NCBI GenBank assembly: GCA_003254885.1
Contig: QANT01003481.1
Coordinates: 50,179-114,178, forward strand
DNA length: 64,000 bases
Direction: 5' to 3'
From: Purshia tridentata
Lineage: Eukaryota > Streptophyta > Magnoliopsida > Rosales > Rosaceae
Positions 1 to 11,700 of this stretch are shown here, piece after piece. A program made the translations under genes and the position numbers. Each line of letters begins with the position of its first letter. Within the stretch, counting starts at the first letter, position 1. The notes below the pieces were generated by a model, which was not told where the DNA came from, did not search any database, and saw only the letters and a program-made list of their open reading frames with translations.

Positions 1-2280
1 TTGAAGGAGATTTGAGTATTACTCGAAGAGAGCTCAAGCACTATATGAGGATTAGATTTCTAAAACTCCAAAAAAATGGTTCAAATCTTTAAATGACACA
101 AATTTTAACGAATTTTCTAAATTTCTCAAAACAAGTGTATTTGCTGCATGACCAAAATTAAACATGTGCATTAGACGGGTGTTAAAATTGTTTCCTAATT
201 TAAATGAAATAAAACTCTATTCATTTTTGAAAAATTAAAAGCAGCAAATAATGTTAGTTTTTTAATCTATGGTCAGAACGTGTAACTGTAATTGTTAATT
301 TTGTTAATGTATTAAAGAATCATCATTACATTAACAAAAATTAAAATCTATTTATGAGGCTTGCCCTTAATGCAATAAGTCTAATACTTCTATGTCTAAG
401 AAAGAGGCATGTTTCCTCACTAGTGCAATCCATAACTTTCTTCTCTTAAACATTGCAATTTTTTTTTTCTTTTTTACTCACTACACAACAAAGATTTCTT
501 AAAACAATTAATATGCACTTGTGTCAAAACGTAACGTTTCATCTATTTATATTTCTGCATTCTTCCCTTTCTTTCTTTTTTGCAGGAAAGAAGCTCCTTC
601 AATAAAGTAATGTTTAAGAAGAAGTTATTAATAAAATATTTAACAATTAATTACAAATCATAAATATATTCATGCTAAATTATTTGATCTGGCCAAAAGA
701 ATATAACATTATGTTAATCAAGAGCTATGATATAAGTAGCAATGACAACTATGTATATATATATATATATGTACGTTCATGAATAACCAAGCAAATCAAA
801 CCAACAAAAAATAAAGAAATATCTAAGATGAAATTTAATGTTAACATATATAAACTTACAAGGCATGAAAACACGAAACCATACCAGTTCACAAGGCATG
901 AAAAAATCCAATCATACAACTTAATAGCTAGAATGCTCTGCATCATGCCATATATAGTGCAATAAAAAATCTGTAAAGCACATGCTTAACAATAGTGTAG
1001 ATATAAGCAAAAGATAATAAAGTCAACGAAGAAAACCAAACGCTTTGGACAATAGTGTTATAGGCAAAACACATGCATGCTTTGATCATAGGATCGGGTG
1101 GCCAATATATAACTCAGAAAAACCTTTCAGCAGATAGATCAAAATAACAACAAAATTAAGTAGTCGATCAAAGCAAAGTAAAAATAGCAAACTTAATATG
1201 GTTGTTAATGCTGATAACATGTTATAAAATTGAGAGTCAAAAAAACAACTAATGCAAAGAATTGAGCGTGTATTATTCATCCTCGATCATAATCGTGCCT
1301 TTATATGCTTTTGGGATCTCTAAGGTTTACAAAAGTTATCTTATTTTATATTGGATATGACACTGCAAAATATGTAAATATTACATATTAACTCCAAATT
1401 TATGTCTGGATAGCATGTTTACAACAGTTATTGTATTAATGTTCATCATTATATTAACAAATTTAAAATTCATATATGAGTCTTGCCCTTAATGAAATAA
1501 ACTTAATACGTCTTAGGTAATTTGGTATTAACATAAGATTGTGAGTTATTGCCGATGTTATGCATAAATTTTAAAATGATAGGTTTATTAAATAGTTATA
1601 CTAATATCATAATATCATAACGTCTTCATCAAAACTCATGAGAGTATATTAAGCAAATGGTTCCAATTTAGTAATATCTTAAGATGATAATATTACATGA
1701 TATATATTTCTTATCTTAATCTCAAAACTATGGCCTCGTTTGATTGTTAGAATTGGATTAGAAAAGATAAATAGCAAATTCAATTTAAAGAAGAAATTTC
1801 TAATTTGAAGAAATAAGATGAGCACAAGATGGACAAATTATCAAGAAATAAGATGGATAAATTATAAAAAAAATGTATTCCTTCAAAACCCCTCAAAATA
1901 GTGGGGATTAGTAAAAATAACATTTTCCTTGTGGCTAAGTTATTTTTTTCTATCTTCTTCATTCAAGTTAGAAAACATCTCTATTTTTTTTTAAATACAT
2001 GTGAATTTGTCATTTATCTTTTACAATTCAATCTTAAACACCAAACGAGATCTAGATATCTTATCATTTAAATTGGAACCATATTTATATATATAAATTA
2101 TAATCATTGAAAAGCTTGTTTGGCCAAAGTTTAATGTCATTTGAGAAGAAAAATCTTTCAATTCACAAGAGACCAAGGAGGAGGATTTTTATTTTTATTT
2201 TTTATTTTTGGAAAATCAAAGAGAGGGAATTAAATGGTATGAAAAATCCAACAAAGCATTAAAGTGAATCTGAAGACTTT
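1..2280. other. AT-rich intergenic region upstream of remorin gene
   Basis: No open frame here looks like a real gene. The stretch is strongly AT-rich. Two related blocks of roughly 85 bp occur at about 300-390 and 1430-1512 (both contain a TTAATG run, a block of TTAACAAA and a TCTTGCCCTTAATG or GCTTGCCCTTAATG core), so this is an old dispersed duplication about 1.1 kb apart. A TA microsatellite lies at about 751-770. The MITE-like element at 1732-2052 is listed separately. A possible TATA element (TTTATAAG) lies at about 2279-2286, upstream of the remorin leader. Confidence 0.6.
1732..2052. repeat. MITE-like element, family A, copy 1
   Basis: The ends are imperfect inverted repeats of about 50 bp. 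The left end reads GGCCTCGTTTG and continues with AAAAGATAAATAGCAAATTCA-like sequence; the right end is its reverse complement with a few mismatches, finishing CCAAACGAGATC. There is no coding capacity. A 321-bp element with long terminal inverted repeats is typical of a non-autonomous DNA transposon. Flanks are TAT and TAG, so a 3-bp TA-type target duplication is possible but not exact. Related copies lie at 25077-25380 and about 50671-50981. Confidence 0.75.
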
Positions 2281-2418
2281 TATAAGCACAATCCACACGG
2301 TGCTGCTGCAATATAAGTCAAGTGCTAACTTGCCAATTGTGTTGTATCAACTTTCCACTATAGCCCAATTTGACCATATTAAAGTCGCACCAAAGCCTAA
2401 CTCTCAATGTTCAAAGTA

Positions 2419-2446
2419 TCTCTCTCTCTCTCTCTTTCTCTCTCTT
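2419..2446 (+). repeat. (CT)n microsatellite in remorin 5' leader
   Basis: A run of CT dinucleotides with one TTT interruption lies about 30 bp upstream of the remorin ATG. If the TATA-like element near 2281 is used, the repeat sits in the transcribed leader. Similar CT tracts precede the GATA and PHD-finger genes in this window. Confidence 0.8.
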
Positions 2447-2474
2447 CAAGAATTGAGAAAGACACCGCAAAAAA

Positions 2475-4523
2475 ATGAACTCCCAAACAAGAGTAAGCCC
2501 AAGTATGTCCCAAACTACAGCGAGCAAGAGGACCAAACCCACCATGATCAATTCCAAGGAGTTCAACAGAAATGGCCCTCCCATGTCTGCCAGAACCTTC
2601 AAAAACTCATCAATGCCAACCAATAAGGTGAAGCCACGTGACCTCTTTGCAGGGGGTAGCCCAACTTGGAGCATGAGTCCTCTCAAGGAGGCTTTGCCTT
2701 CAGGCTCTCCACCACCAGGGTGTAGCAGTGGGTCCAGCCCACTTAGCTCTGCAACTGGCTCTCCCAAATCAGATAACAGCTTCAGCTCTGAAATGCCCAC
2801 CATTGAGTTTTCCACTCCAGGAAACCAGGTATTAATTAATATTCTTTCTTCACCAAAAAGAAAACAAAGAAGGGGTTCTTCGCAATTTTCTACATTAATG
2901 GATTTATCATTTATGCCTTTGCTTAAGATTATTATTATTATGAATTATAGAAAATTGTGAATTATTGCATGATTGGCTTATTATGAAATTGTGAAAAACT
3001 CACGTCAAAAAACAATCTTATGTGAATCTTGTTATGCTCTGTTTCAAATGTCATCAAGGGAACCAATTCTGGTTTTGAAGTAAAGGAAGGGATGGAGAAT
3101 GCCAAAGGATTCAGTCATTTCTGTCAACCCAATTTCCAGAACAACAATCCAAAGGGGTCCTGCCTGAGCAAGCTATCAATGTATGAAACCCCATTCTCAG
3201 ATCCTCGTCACCATGAATTTCTTGGCCCGGAATTGCCTTCAGGAAGTGAAGAGAGCTCTGTTCATGAAGAGTATGTCCATGTGGCATGTGCTGATCAGAG
3301 CACATACCAAGAAGCATATTCTGATGGTGGAAGCTCAATTGTTGGCAGAGTGATGGACAGGCCAAAACCCTACCATGAATTCTTGGAGGAAGTGAAGAAG
3401 CAGGAGCTTAAGGCTGAGATAGAAGCATGGAAAAATGCTGAGCATATGAGGCTTATGACCAAGTGAGAAAACAGGACCTCTAAGCATATAGATGATGAAA
3501 GGGTTAAATAAATATGAGGCTTATGACCAAGTGAGAAAACAGGACCTCTTTGGTGCCTTCTGTTCTAAGCATATAGATGATGAAAGGGTTAAATAAATTA
3601 GCATGTTAATTTTGACAGGTTGAGAAGAGAAGAAGCTGCTATAGATGACTGGGAGTTCAAGCAGACCAGCAAGGCTTTGAAGGAGATTAAAAAGATTGAG
3701 GTATGAAATTTTTTCTGAAGGTTCTCTACTATTCCTGAATCTGCTTTATTACAAAAATCAAATGGAAGATGTTAATGCTTAAATAACCGTTTTAAGATAA
3801 TATGAAGTATTAGTTTAAACTCATAGTACTTCCTGATTTTAGGGCCAATCTGCACAATAATATGTTAGAAATCAAGAAGGAGACTGCATAATTTTATTAT
3901 TCTATAACTACAAGTGTGCCTTTTAGGCCATGTTATTGATCACATCTTTAAACTAAATGGGACTAACCCATGTCATCTCAAAGAGTACGTGAAAAGGATC
4001 ACATTTTGGACCATGTTAGCTGATTAGATCATACAAGAAGTGATTTTTTTATTAACAATCCGTCATAATAATTGATGTAACAAATGGATCTGCTAACAAG
4101 GTCCAGAAATGCTGTCCCTCTAACATTACTTAGCCTGCTAAAAGTGTGATCCACAAGCATTACGTGGGCTCGATTTAGAACCAACATATGGTGTTGCTAA
4201 ATTTTCCTCATTTCTGGTTTTCTCTTTTCCTTTAAATTTTGCAGAGAAAACTGGAGAAGCAACGTGAAAAAGCAGTGGAAAATACATGGAAGATAATAAC
4301 TATGACAAAGGAAGAGGCAATCAAGAAGAAGAAAAGAGTAAGAGGATCCACAATTGGGAAAATATCTGCAGTCTCAGAAACTCATAAGATTAAGAGAAGC
4401 ACCTTTGATTCCACCAAGAAATTGATATGGCGCAAAGTCAATACCTACTGCAAGTCCACGTACCTCAAGTCTGTGCGATGCACTCCACTACCATCAGCAG
4501 AACGCCAACCATCACTTTCATAA
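2475..4523 (+). CDS. Remorin-family protein (C-terminal remorin domain), 4 exons
   Basis: Proposed exons: 2475-2828, 3059-3462, 3619-3700, 4245-4523; the joined frame is 1119 nt (372 aa). All introns are GT-AG. The N-terminal ~220 residues are Ser/Pro/Gly-rich and look disordered, including a SPPPG-like run near residue 75. The C-terminal part (about residues 225-345) is the charged, helical Remorin_C region: an EIEAWKNAEH segment, LRREEAAIDDWE, then a long Lys/Glu coiled coil (RKLEKQREKAVENTWK) and a final basic tail with a Cys in KSVRC. Remorins are plant-specific proteins bound to the inner face of the plasma membrane through this C-terminal region; they mark membrane nanodomains and act in pathogen, symbiont and hormone signalling. 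The subgroup was not determined. A tandem duplication covers the exon 2 splice donor (see 3444-3596). The start was chosen as the first ATG that opens the long frame. The gene converges on NOT1. Confidence 0.87.
3444..3596 (+). repeat. Tandem duplication across the exon 2/intron 2 junction of the remorin gene
   Basis: Copy 1 (3444-3511, 68 bp) and copy 2 (3512-3596, 85 bp) are identical except that copy 2 carries 17 extra bases (inside 3547-3568) bordered by short TCT repeats. The repeated unit contains the last coding bases of exon 2 and the GTGAGA 5' splice site, so two identical donors exist, at 3463 and 3531. Only the first gives an open joined frame, because TGA follows immediately at 3464-3466. 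Confidence 0.93.
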
Positions 4524-4646
4524 AACTATGCATACCATCTAAAGCAGATAAGCTTGTATGACATTGGACAAATCAAACTTTTTGTCGACTCATTTTGATG
4601 TCATGCCATTTTGGTTCAGAGTTCAGACTCATAACTTTATTATCTG

Positions 4647-4652
4647 AATAAA
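4647..4652 (+). other. Candidate polyadenylation signal of the remorin gene
   Basis: AATAAA lies 124 bp beyond the remorin stop codon, a usual distance for a plant near-upstream element. The match is exact, but no cleavage site can be seen from sequence alone. Confidence 0.5.
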
Positions 4653-4659
4653 CTTGGGT

Positions 4660-5757
4660 GGGTACCAGAAGTTTTTGTACTGTGGTAACAAATAGTGATA
4701 GCACAATACCTTCATTGAAAGAGTATTGCTACACCAAATTTGTTTGGCAAACTTATTTATCGAATATTGTTATCAAGTTTTCTTTTGTTCAATATCAACT
4801 CATGTAGACGTCATTCATTTCTTACAAGTAAGACACATCACATCACGACACTCGATGAGTCTAGCATTAGTAATCATAAGATATCAGCTACAGCTGAATC
4901 ATACACTTTGTTTAAACAATCTCAATATGTGCTTACGAAAAATAGTATTAATAACATTCATTCATATTAAAACTAACAATATGAGTTGAAGGCCTAAACT
5001 GAATAAATCACCCAGACCAATTCAATGAAGTAGCAAAAGAAGCAACCCAAATGAACACGTAGAAGACGGGTGAAGCTAAGGCAACCCAGTCCAACCAGAC
5101 CAAGTCAACGGGATTGCTCAGTTTCATTGACAAAAATGCCCGACACTGACCGCAAGGTGAATCATGCAATCCAAAATTCTCTCTTCTAAAACCAACAAAC
5201 ATTAACGGCCAAAAAAGAAAACCAACAAACATAAAAACCACTTTAACCTAAACCTACATGATGGAAACCATTGAAAAACAAAATAGAACATATTCGTGCA
5301 CTAGTTTAGCTGCCTAAAGAACTAAAGGCGTTTTATTGGCCATCATTTTCCAACAAAAAACTGCAAAATAATAAAAAACATGCGACTATTATAACGCTAA
5401 AGGAACATTTTAAGACTCAAAAGATCAAAATAAGTGAAGCTTTCAGTTCCTTTATCAAAATCACCAGCCCAGTTCTCTTTTGCTAATAAAAGCGACAGCA
5501 TAGTTACTAAGGGATTCCCATAGTTACAACACCTCAGATATTGTAAGTGACAACCAAGTAATGAAGGCAGAAGCTCCGGGAAAAAACTGAAATAACTGCA
5601 TTAAACGTTTTGGCTAGTTAATTACAAAATATCTACAACAATGCAATAAATACAACTGCATGTACATGGAACCTAAATATAGTCAGAAATATTTATACAT
5701 CATAATTTTTGGGCTAGCGGGTGTTCATCCATTTTGGAAATTCCAAATGATTCACAA
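4660..5757. other. Convergent intergenic region between remorin and NOT1
   Basis: No coding frame or recognised repeat. It should hold the 3' untranslated ends of both genes. On the minus strand an AATAAA (plus-strand TTTATT at 5332-5337) lies about 420 bp beyond the NOT1 stop and could be its polyadenylation signal. Confidence 0.45.
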
Positions 5758-8700
5758 TCAGTGCGCACTCTCAGATACCCAACCTGACACCATACTCTCG
5801 TCCACAGGCTTTGGACCGCCACAAGACCTTGAAACAGATTCAAAGAGTTTTTCGATCTCCGGAGCGCACCTTATGAAAGCTCGGTTCCAGAAGTTGTATC
5901 TAGGATTCTGTAATATTAACATAAACAATTTCAGAACAAATTTGCAGCTCAAAAGTTGAAGTTCCTCTCTTTTTATTTTTTATTTTTTTCCTTGGCCGGA
6001 TGGGTGTTTACCTTGATGAGCTCAATGAATGTAATCAAAAGACCCCATGGATGAGGCCGATTAACAATCAGACGTTCCAACAATACCCTTGTGATTTGCT
6101 CCTGGATGATTTCCTGCTGAAAGATAAAAGTATATCCACAGTTAACATGCAGTGGAAATATTTCATGTATTCATCGACCCAACTTGAATCAAATGTCCCA
6201 AGGATAGACTGCAATAAAATCTTAGAATTCTGTATCCCTAAAAAACCAGGAATCTAAAAGTCAAATAATTTGACCCAACAAAATAGTTTAGTCTTGACAT
6301 TATTGAGAATACTATGAATGATAATTGATACTAAGTCAATCTAAAACCATGCAAACGCATATGCTGTAAGGTTCCATAACCATTTGATCATGAGGATCTG
6401 CTATAGAATTAATCCTACGAAGGACCTATCCACCCATATGTATGTTATACACCAATCTGCATCTTAAAAATCTGATCTCAGTGCTTTAAAATCCAGGACT
6501 TTGAGTCCCCCAAGAACATTAAAACAAAATGCTCCCACAACCAAGGGGACTAATTAAAAGAACAGAAAATGATATGTATAAAGCAATGTCAAAACTATAA
6601 CTTGTCTCACCTGGTTTGATTCGGCAAACAAGTACAGAACAATGAAAGAAAAGTAATGGGTATGGGTGTTTGGATAACGCAGTTGATTTGCAATCGCATT
6701 TAAGAAAAGGTAGCGCCCTTCAGTATCTAGGTCCACTATCAGAGTCTGGAAAATATCCAAAGCAGCACCAACCAAGTATACAGCCAGTGGAACAGTTTGG
6801 GTTGACTGTGCATGAGGTGTTCTAGCCTGAAGCTGCTGGATAGCCTGTAAAATAAACCCCAAAGATAAGCATTGAACCATGCACTCTACTCAACACCCTC
6901 CCCAAACAGTCTCATAAAAATCATAAGATTTCTGATTCAGAAAATAGTCCCCACTGCGCCCTTCTCCCTTTTCTATATTAAAATTAGAAAAACCAGTTAA
7001 CTAAAACATGAAAATCAAGAAATCTTGCATAAGTGAAGTTTCTTAAAGGTAGAGCTAAGAAAAAGCAATGGATTTACATGCAACATTTCAACATTGATCT
7101 TAAACAAACAAGCATTAGAACATAAAGTTCAGGAAAAGCAATGGATTTACATGTGACATTTCAATATTACAGAACAACTTTAGAAGAGGCATAGAACAAG
7201 TACCTGCATCCCAACATAGAGCACAAGGGAGTTGATTAGGGGTACATTGTAACGAGTACCAGCTGACGCAGCTTCACTTGGTAAAAGGAGCAATTTTTGC
7301 TTCAGTTCAGTCAGAAATGATGAACCCTGTTGCCTTGTCTGCAAAGTATTTCAAACAAAATTTATAAAAAATATAGAATGGCAATAAGAAAAGCAAAACA
7401 GGAACAAAATAATGTAATTAGAAAGATAAGATTTATAATAGAGTAACTGCTGTACAAAGAAGAACAACTCAAACCTAACTAGCACAAGGAAAAAAGTATT
7501 ATCAGTCCCTGAATAAAAAAGTATTCATACCTTGAGATACTCATCCACATCGCTTTTCATTTGCTTTGCTTTTAGAGCTGCATCAACCTCAGAAAGAATC
7601 CGTGGAGACTGGCTGATTTCAGCAAGCAAATCAATCTGCATATGTACAGGGGAATACCAGTTCCAACCTGGATCAGTTTTCAAAACCAAAAATGTTACAA
7701 AGTTAATAAAGCAGGATTATACCTTTAGATTAGGAGTAGATGGATCTGGCAGCCTCATATTACGAGGAAATGCACTGAGAATAATATTTCGCATTTGAAT
7801 GCAGCTTGGAGGAATAACATCACAAAAAGTAAAGTGATAATCACAAAGAAACTCGGGGAAATCATGAAGTAGCACTAGCAGCACCCTGAGAGTGCCTTTA
7901 TACAGAAAATGAACCTGCATCGAGAAAAAGACAAGAAAATGATGTAGAGTGAGACATAATATAATTTAAGCTATACTGTGACAAACAATGAAATCCAGCA
8001 TAAAAAAGAGGCAGACCGGAACTCCCAGTTCAGCATTCCTCAAAAATGGCTCCATGAATTGAAACAAGTCAACCAGCAAACGTTGGATATAGGGCCAACC
8101 CTTCTGACCATTTCCAGCCAGCATTTTTGGCATGAAACTCCTATGACTCACCAACTCGAGCCATGCAAAGCTGATAAAGCATTTCTCAGTATAGAAAAAC
8201 AGAAAGTGCCAAAGAGAATTAATATCACAATTTTATATTTACATAATCATCAGATCTAGTTTATGTACACCAAGATTAAATTAAAACCTTTCCAAACATG
8301 AATGCAAATGATGCACATACAACAGAGAAAAAAGCAGTGATAGAAACAAGAGAGGGAAGGAACACAAAAGAGGGAAACGAAGAGAGAAAAAAGAGGAGAG
8401 AGCGAGGTTTCAAAATTTCAAATGAGGAAAACAAGTGTGCCAACAGAGATCACCATGGACTAGTTATGAGGCCAGATTGAATCCCTAACTAAATCCAGAT
8501 TCTAAAATTAGGAGCCAATCATTAAGAATGAAGCCAACAATTTCCATAATCAGAGAGCCAAAAACTTTTTGACAAGCATAAAACAATATACCACTTTAAC
8601 CATATAATTATAATATTCCACTTCATTATCTTAATTATCTTAAGAACTAACGTTTCACTACCTACCATTGATTAAAGACTAATTAGTAGAACCATGATGC

Positions 8701-11700
8701 TAACCTGAATGTGGGAACTTTAAGGGGCTGCAATGCATGAAATGCATTTGCAAAGGCTGTCAATATCTGCAACATGGACAACCAAAATGAGTAAATCAAC
8801 ATAGAGAAAAATGACAAAGAAAAGGAAGAAAAACCTGAAGTTCATCTACTTGATCCAGACCTGAAAGTTAGCACCATCAATAACAGGATCCAAAGAACCA
8901 AGGTCTAGTAGCCAGTTAACAAACAATCTAAAATATGGTCTTGGATTGAAAGATGCTTTCTTCTCCTCTGCATCCTTTTGAATGAATCTCACTGTCACTG
9001 CTAAAATCTGCAAAGACCCAAACAAATAACACAAAACCATTATAGGATAAACAATAAAAATAAAAATAAATTCAATCAGAATCACTGTGTGCTTACCTTA
9101 GACAAGAGAAATAGTTTACTTGATCCCTGCTCCATCAGACAATACATGTAAGTTCCACATGAAATTAAGGTCCAGGAATCATAAAGAGCATAAAATATAA
9201 TTACAAAGGAATAATTACCTTCAGAATTGAAAAGACAAGTTTAGCATAGATATCAATGGCAAGGAAGGAGAGACTCTGCCCCTGTTGTGGTGCTTGCAGT
9301 GCACCTGAATTCATCACCTCAGAAGATAGGCAATGTTGAACAGAAAGCTCCTGATAATGACCAAAAAAAAAAAGTTGAGCTCTGTAACTCTTTGTACCAT
9401 TCAGAAAACATACCATATTAGAAAGTTAGAACTCACTGTAAGGAGGCGGAAAAACCGGTCTGTCATATCATCCCCCTTCAGCAGACCATTTTGATGCAAC
9501 TGTAAGATGAAATGGGCACAAGCTGCATCGTTTGCACCAGGAAGTTCACAAATCCGGTACCACTCCGCAAACAGCATAGATACCTACAGCATATTCACAT
9601 TGGTAAAACATCAGGAAACAACTTTACATGTACAATATAATGTTTTTATCTATAGACAGATTTCCATCAGTACTCTAAATACAACATCAACGTTCTGACC
9701 CTTTTATCCACCCAACTACAAAACAAGAATGTTACCTGCTCACGAAAACCAGCAGGATCTGGTTCCACAGACTCCACATTACTAAAGTCTTCCCTGTTCA
9801 CCAGAGAGTGAACAGGAGCCTGTTTCAGCACCAAAAAAACCATATAATTTAGAGTCAGAAGAAAATATGCCTAAAGAAGGCCATAATACTAAGCCAAAGA
9901 CAGTTCCACTGACTTTTTTATCTCTAGATTGTTTGACCTTGTCCTCCTTTCCCACATTAACACCAGATGGAACAGCAACGTTAGCAGCAGGATTCTTGAC
10001 CATTTCAACCAGCTGTTGTAGTGACTCAGGAGATCCAGGCTTTGCAGCAAGCTGCGTATCAGAATCAGTGAACAAACAGTACAAACAGATATACACAAAG
10101 AACAATTTTTTAAACAAACCTTTGCCAGTGCATCAACAAGATTATGAAGTTCTGAGATAACTTTAGATTCTTCAATCACCAAAGTTTGGAGAAAGGAAAT
10201 GGAAAACTCTGTTGCAGGCTCTGTGAATTTTGAAAAATGAGTAAGTTGCATCAACTGAATTAGTATTAATCATGTGAATAATATATTCATTGGACATACT
10301 ATTCCTGCCCCCATCAATAAGTTTTGCCATATGAACATTGTACTCTGCAAGGTTTAACAATTCACTGCGAATAAGGCCAACAGTAATATCTTTGTTAAAC
10401 TTCCGCTCCTCATCGGAATAAATGACCTGAAAAAAATAGCAAACCAATATATTAAGTTAGGAAAAGTGAAAGAAGCATCGGAAAATTATCTAGAGGCTAT
10501 TGGTTACTAAATTATAACTATCACTGGATAGTGACATGATATGAACTATTGTTAGCACATACAAACTAAAGAAATATTAGAACTACAAATCATTTTCTCA
10601 GCCAGAAAATCTAAAATTAGTATCATTAAGAAAAACAAATGATTTCATAAGAAAGAATAAAAAATAGGCAAACTGAGCATGATCGAAATTAAGCAATAAT
10701 CCTGTTATAAAAAAGGTCAATACTATCCAGGCAATCCGAACACAAGTACAATAGTGCATACCCAACTAGTGAGCTCCTTAACAACAAGCTTGCAAACATC
10801 ACGAATAGCAGTCAGGATTGCAAGATGAGCACCAACGTGAATATGGTTCGATGCATTCTCATATAAACCCTTGAAAACCTGTATCAAGAGTAGAAAACAA
10901 ACTTGAGCATAAAATTGTTGAACAAACATATTACCAAAGATGAAAGTTTCCACCCACGGCTATCCAAAGCAGTTGTTGAACATCAACATGAGAGACTCAA
11001 GAAGCAATCAATCTACATCCTTCTTTTTTTTTGGGTCAATCAAGCTTCTTGAAAAGGGTAGCACTGACCTTTTGAGCCACAGCCAAGGCAGCCTCATCTC
11101 GACTAACACATCTGAGTATAATTTCAGGAACTTCACCAATCACTCCCTGGATAGACATATATGCCCAAAAAAACATTCATTTTGTGCAAAAATATACAGG
11201 GCACAGTATATGTGAATGTTGACATATATATGCACGTATGTACTAATACAGAAGGGAAACACTGCCAAGGTATATTTTGGGCTGAACCAGCAAGTTCCAA
11301 TACAGATGCCTATGGAGAATACCTTTCAAGATTTACAATTTGGTGGCAGTATATACCAAAAGGAAGTACAAATACAGTACCTGAATTTCAGCTTCTCTAG
11401 CATCGTTAGTTACCAGAGCTTCCAACTGAAACAATTACAAAAGTCAAGCTACAGAAGTTGGCATTAAAAATAATTCATGAGCACCTAAAAAGAAAAACCA
11501 AAAAAGATATCTGTAGACATAATATCATCTTATGCAGCTCCAATTTTTGTGTGGCATGCCCAGATATGGCCCCATTATGCAAATTCACAGCCATATACTC
11601 TCAAGGGTGGAGTTGTGCAATGCATTTGGACCTTGTTTAGGGTGTTATAAAAGTCTCACTCCCTCCTCCCATATAGAAGAAATTAAAGAGGTTAATGGGA

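Noticed and set aside
2411-2815. 134-codon minus-strand frame opposite remorin exon 1
   Set aside because: It mirrors the low-complexity Ser/Pro-coding exon and runs through the CT repeat; no domain and no splice context.
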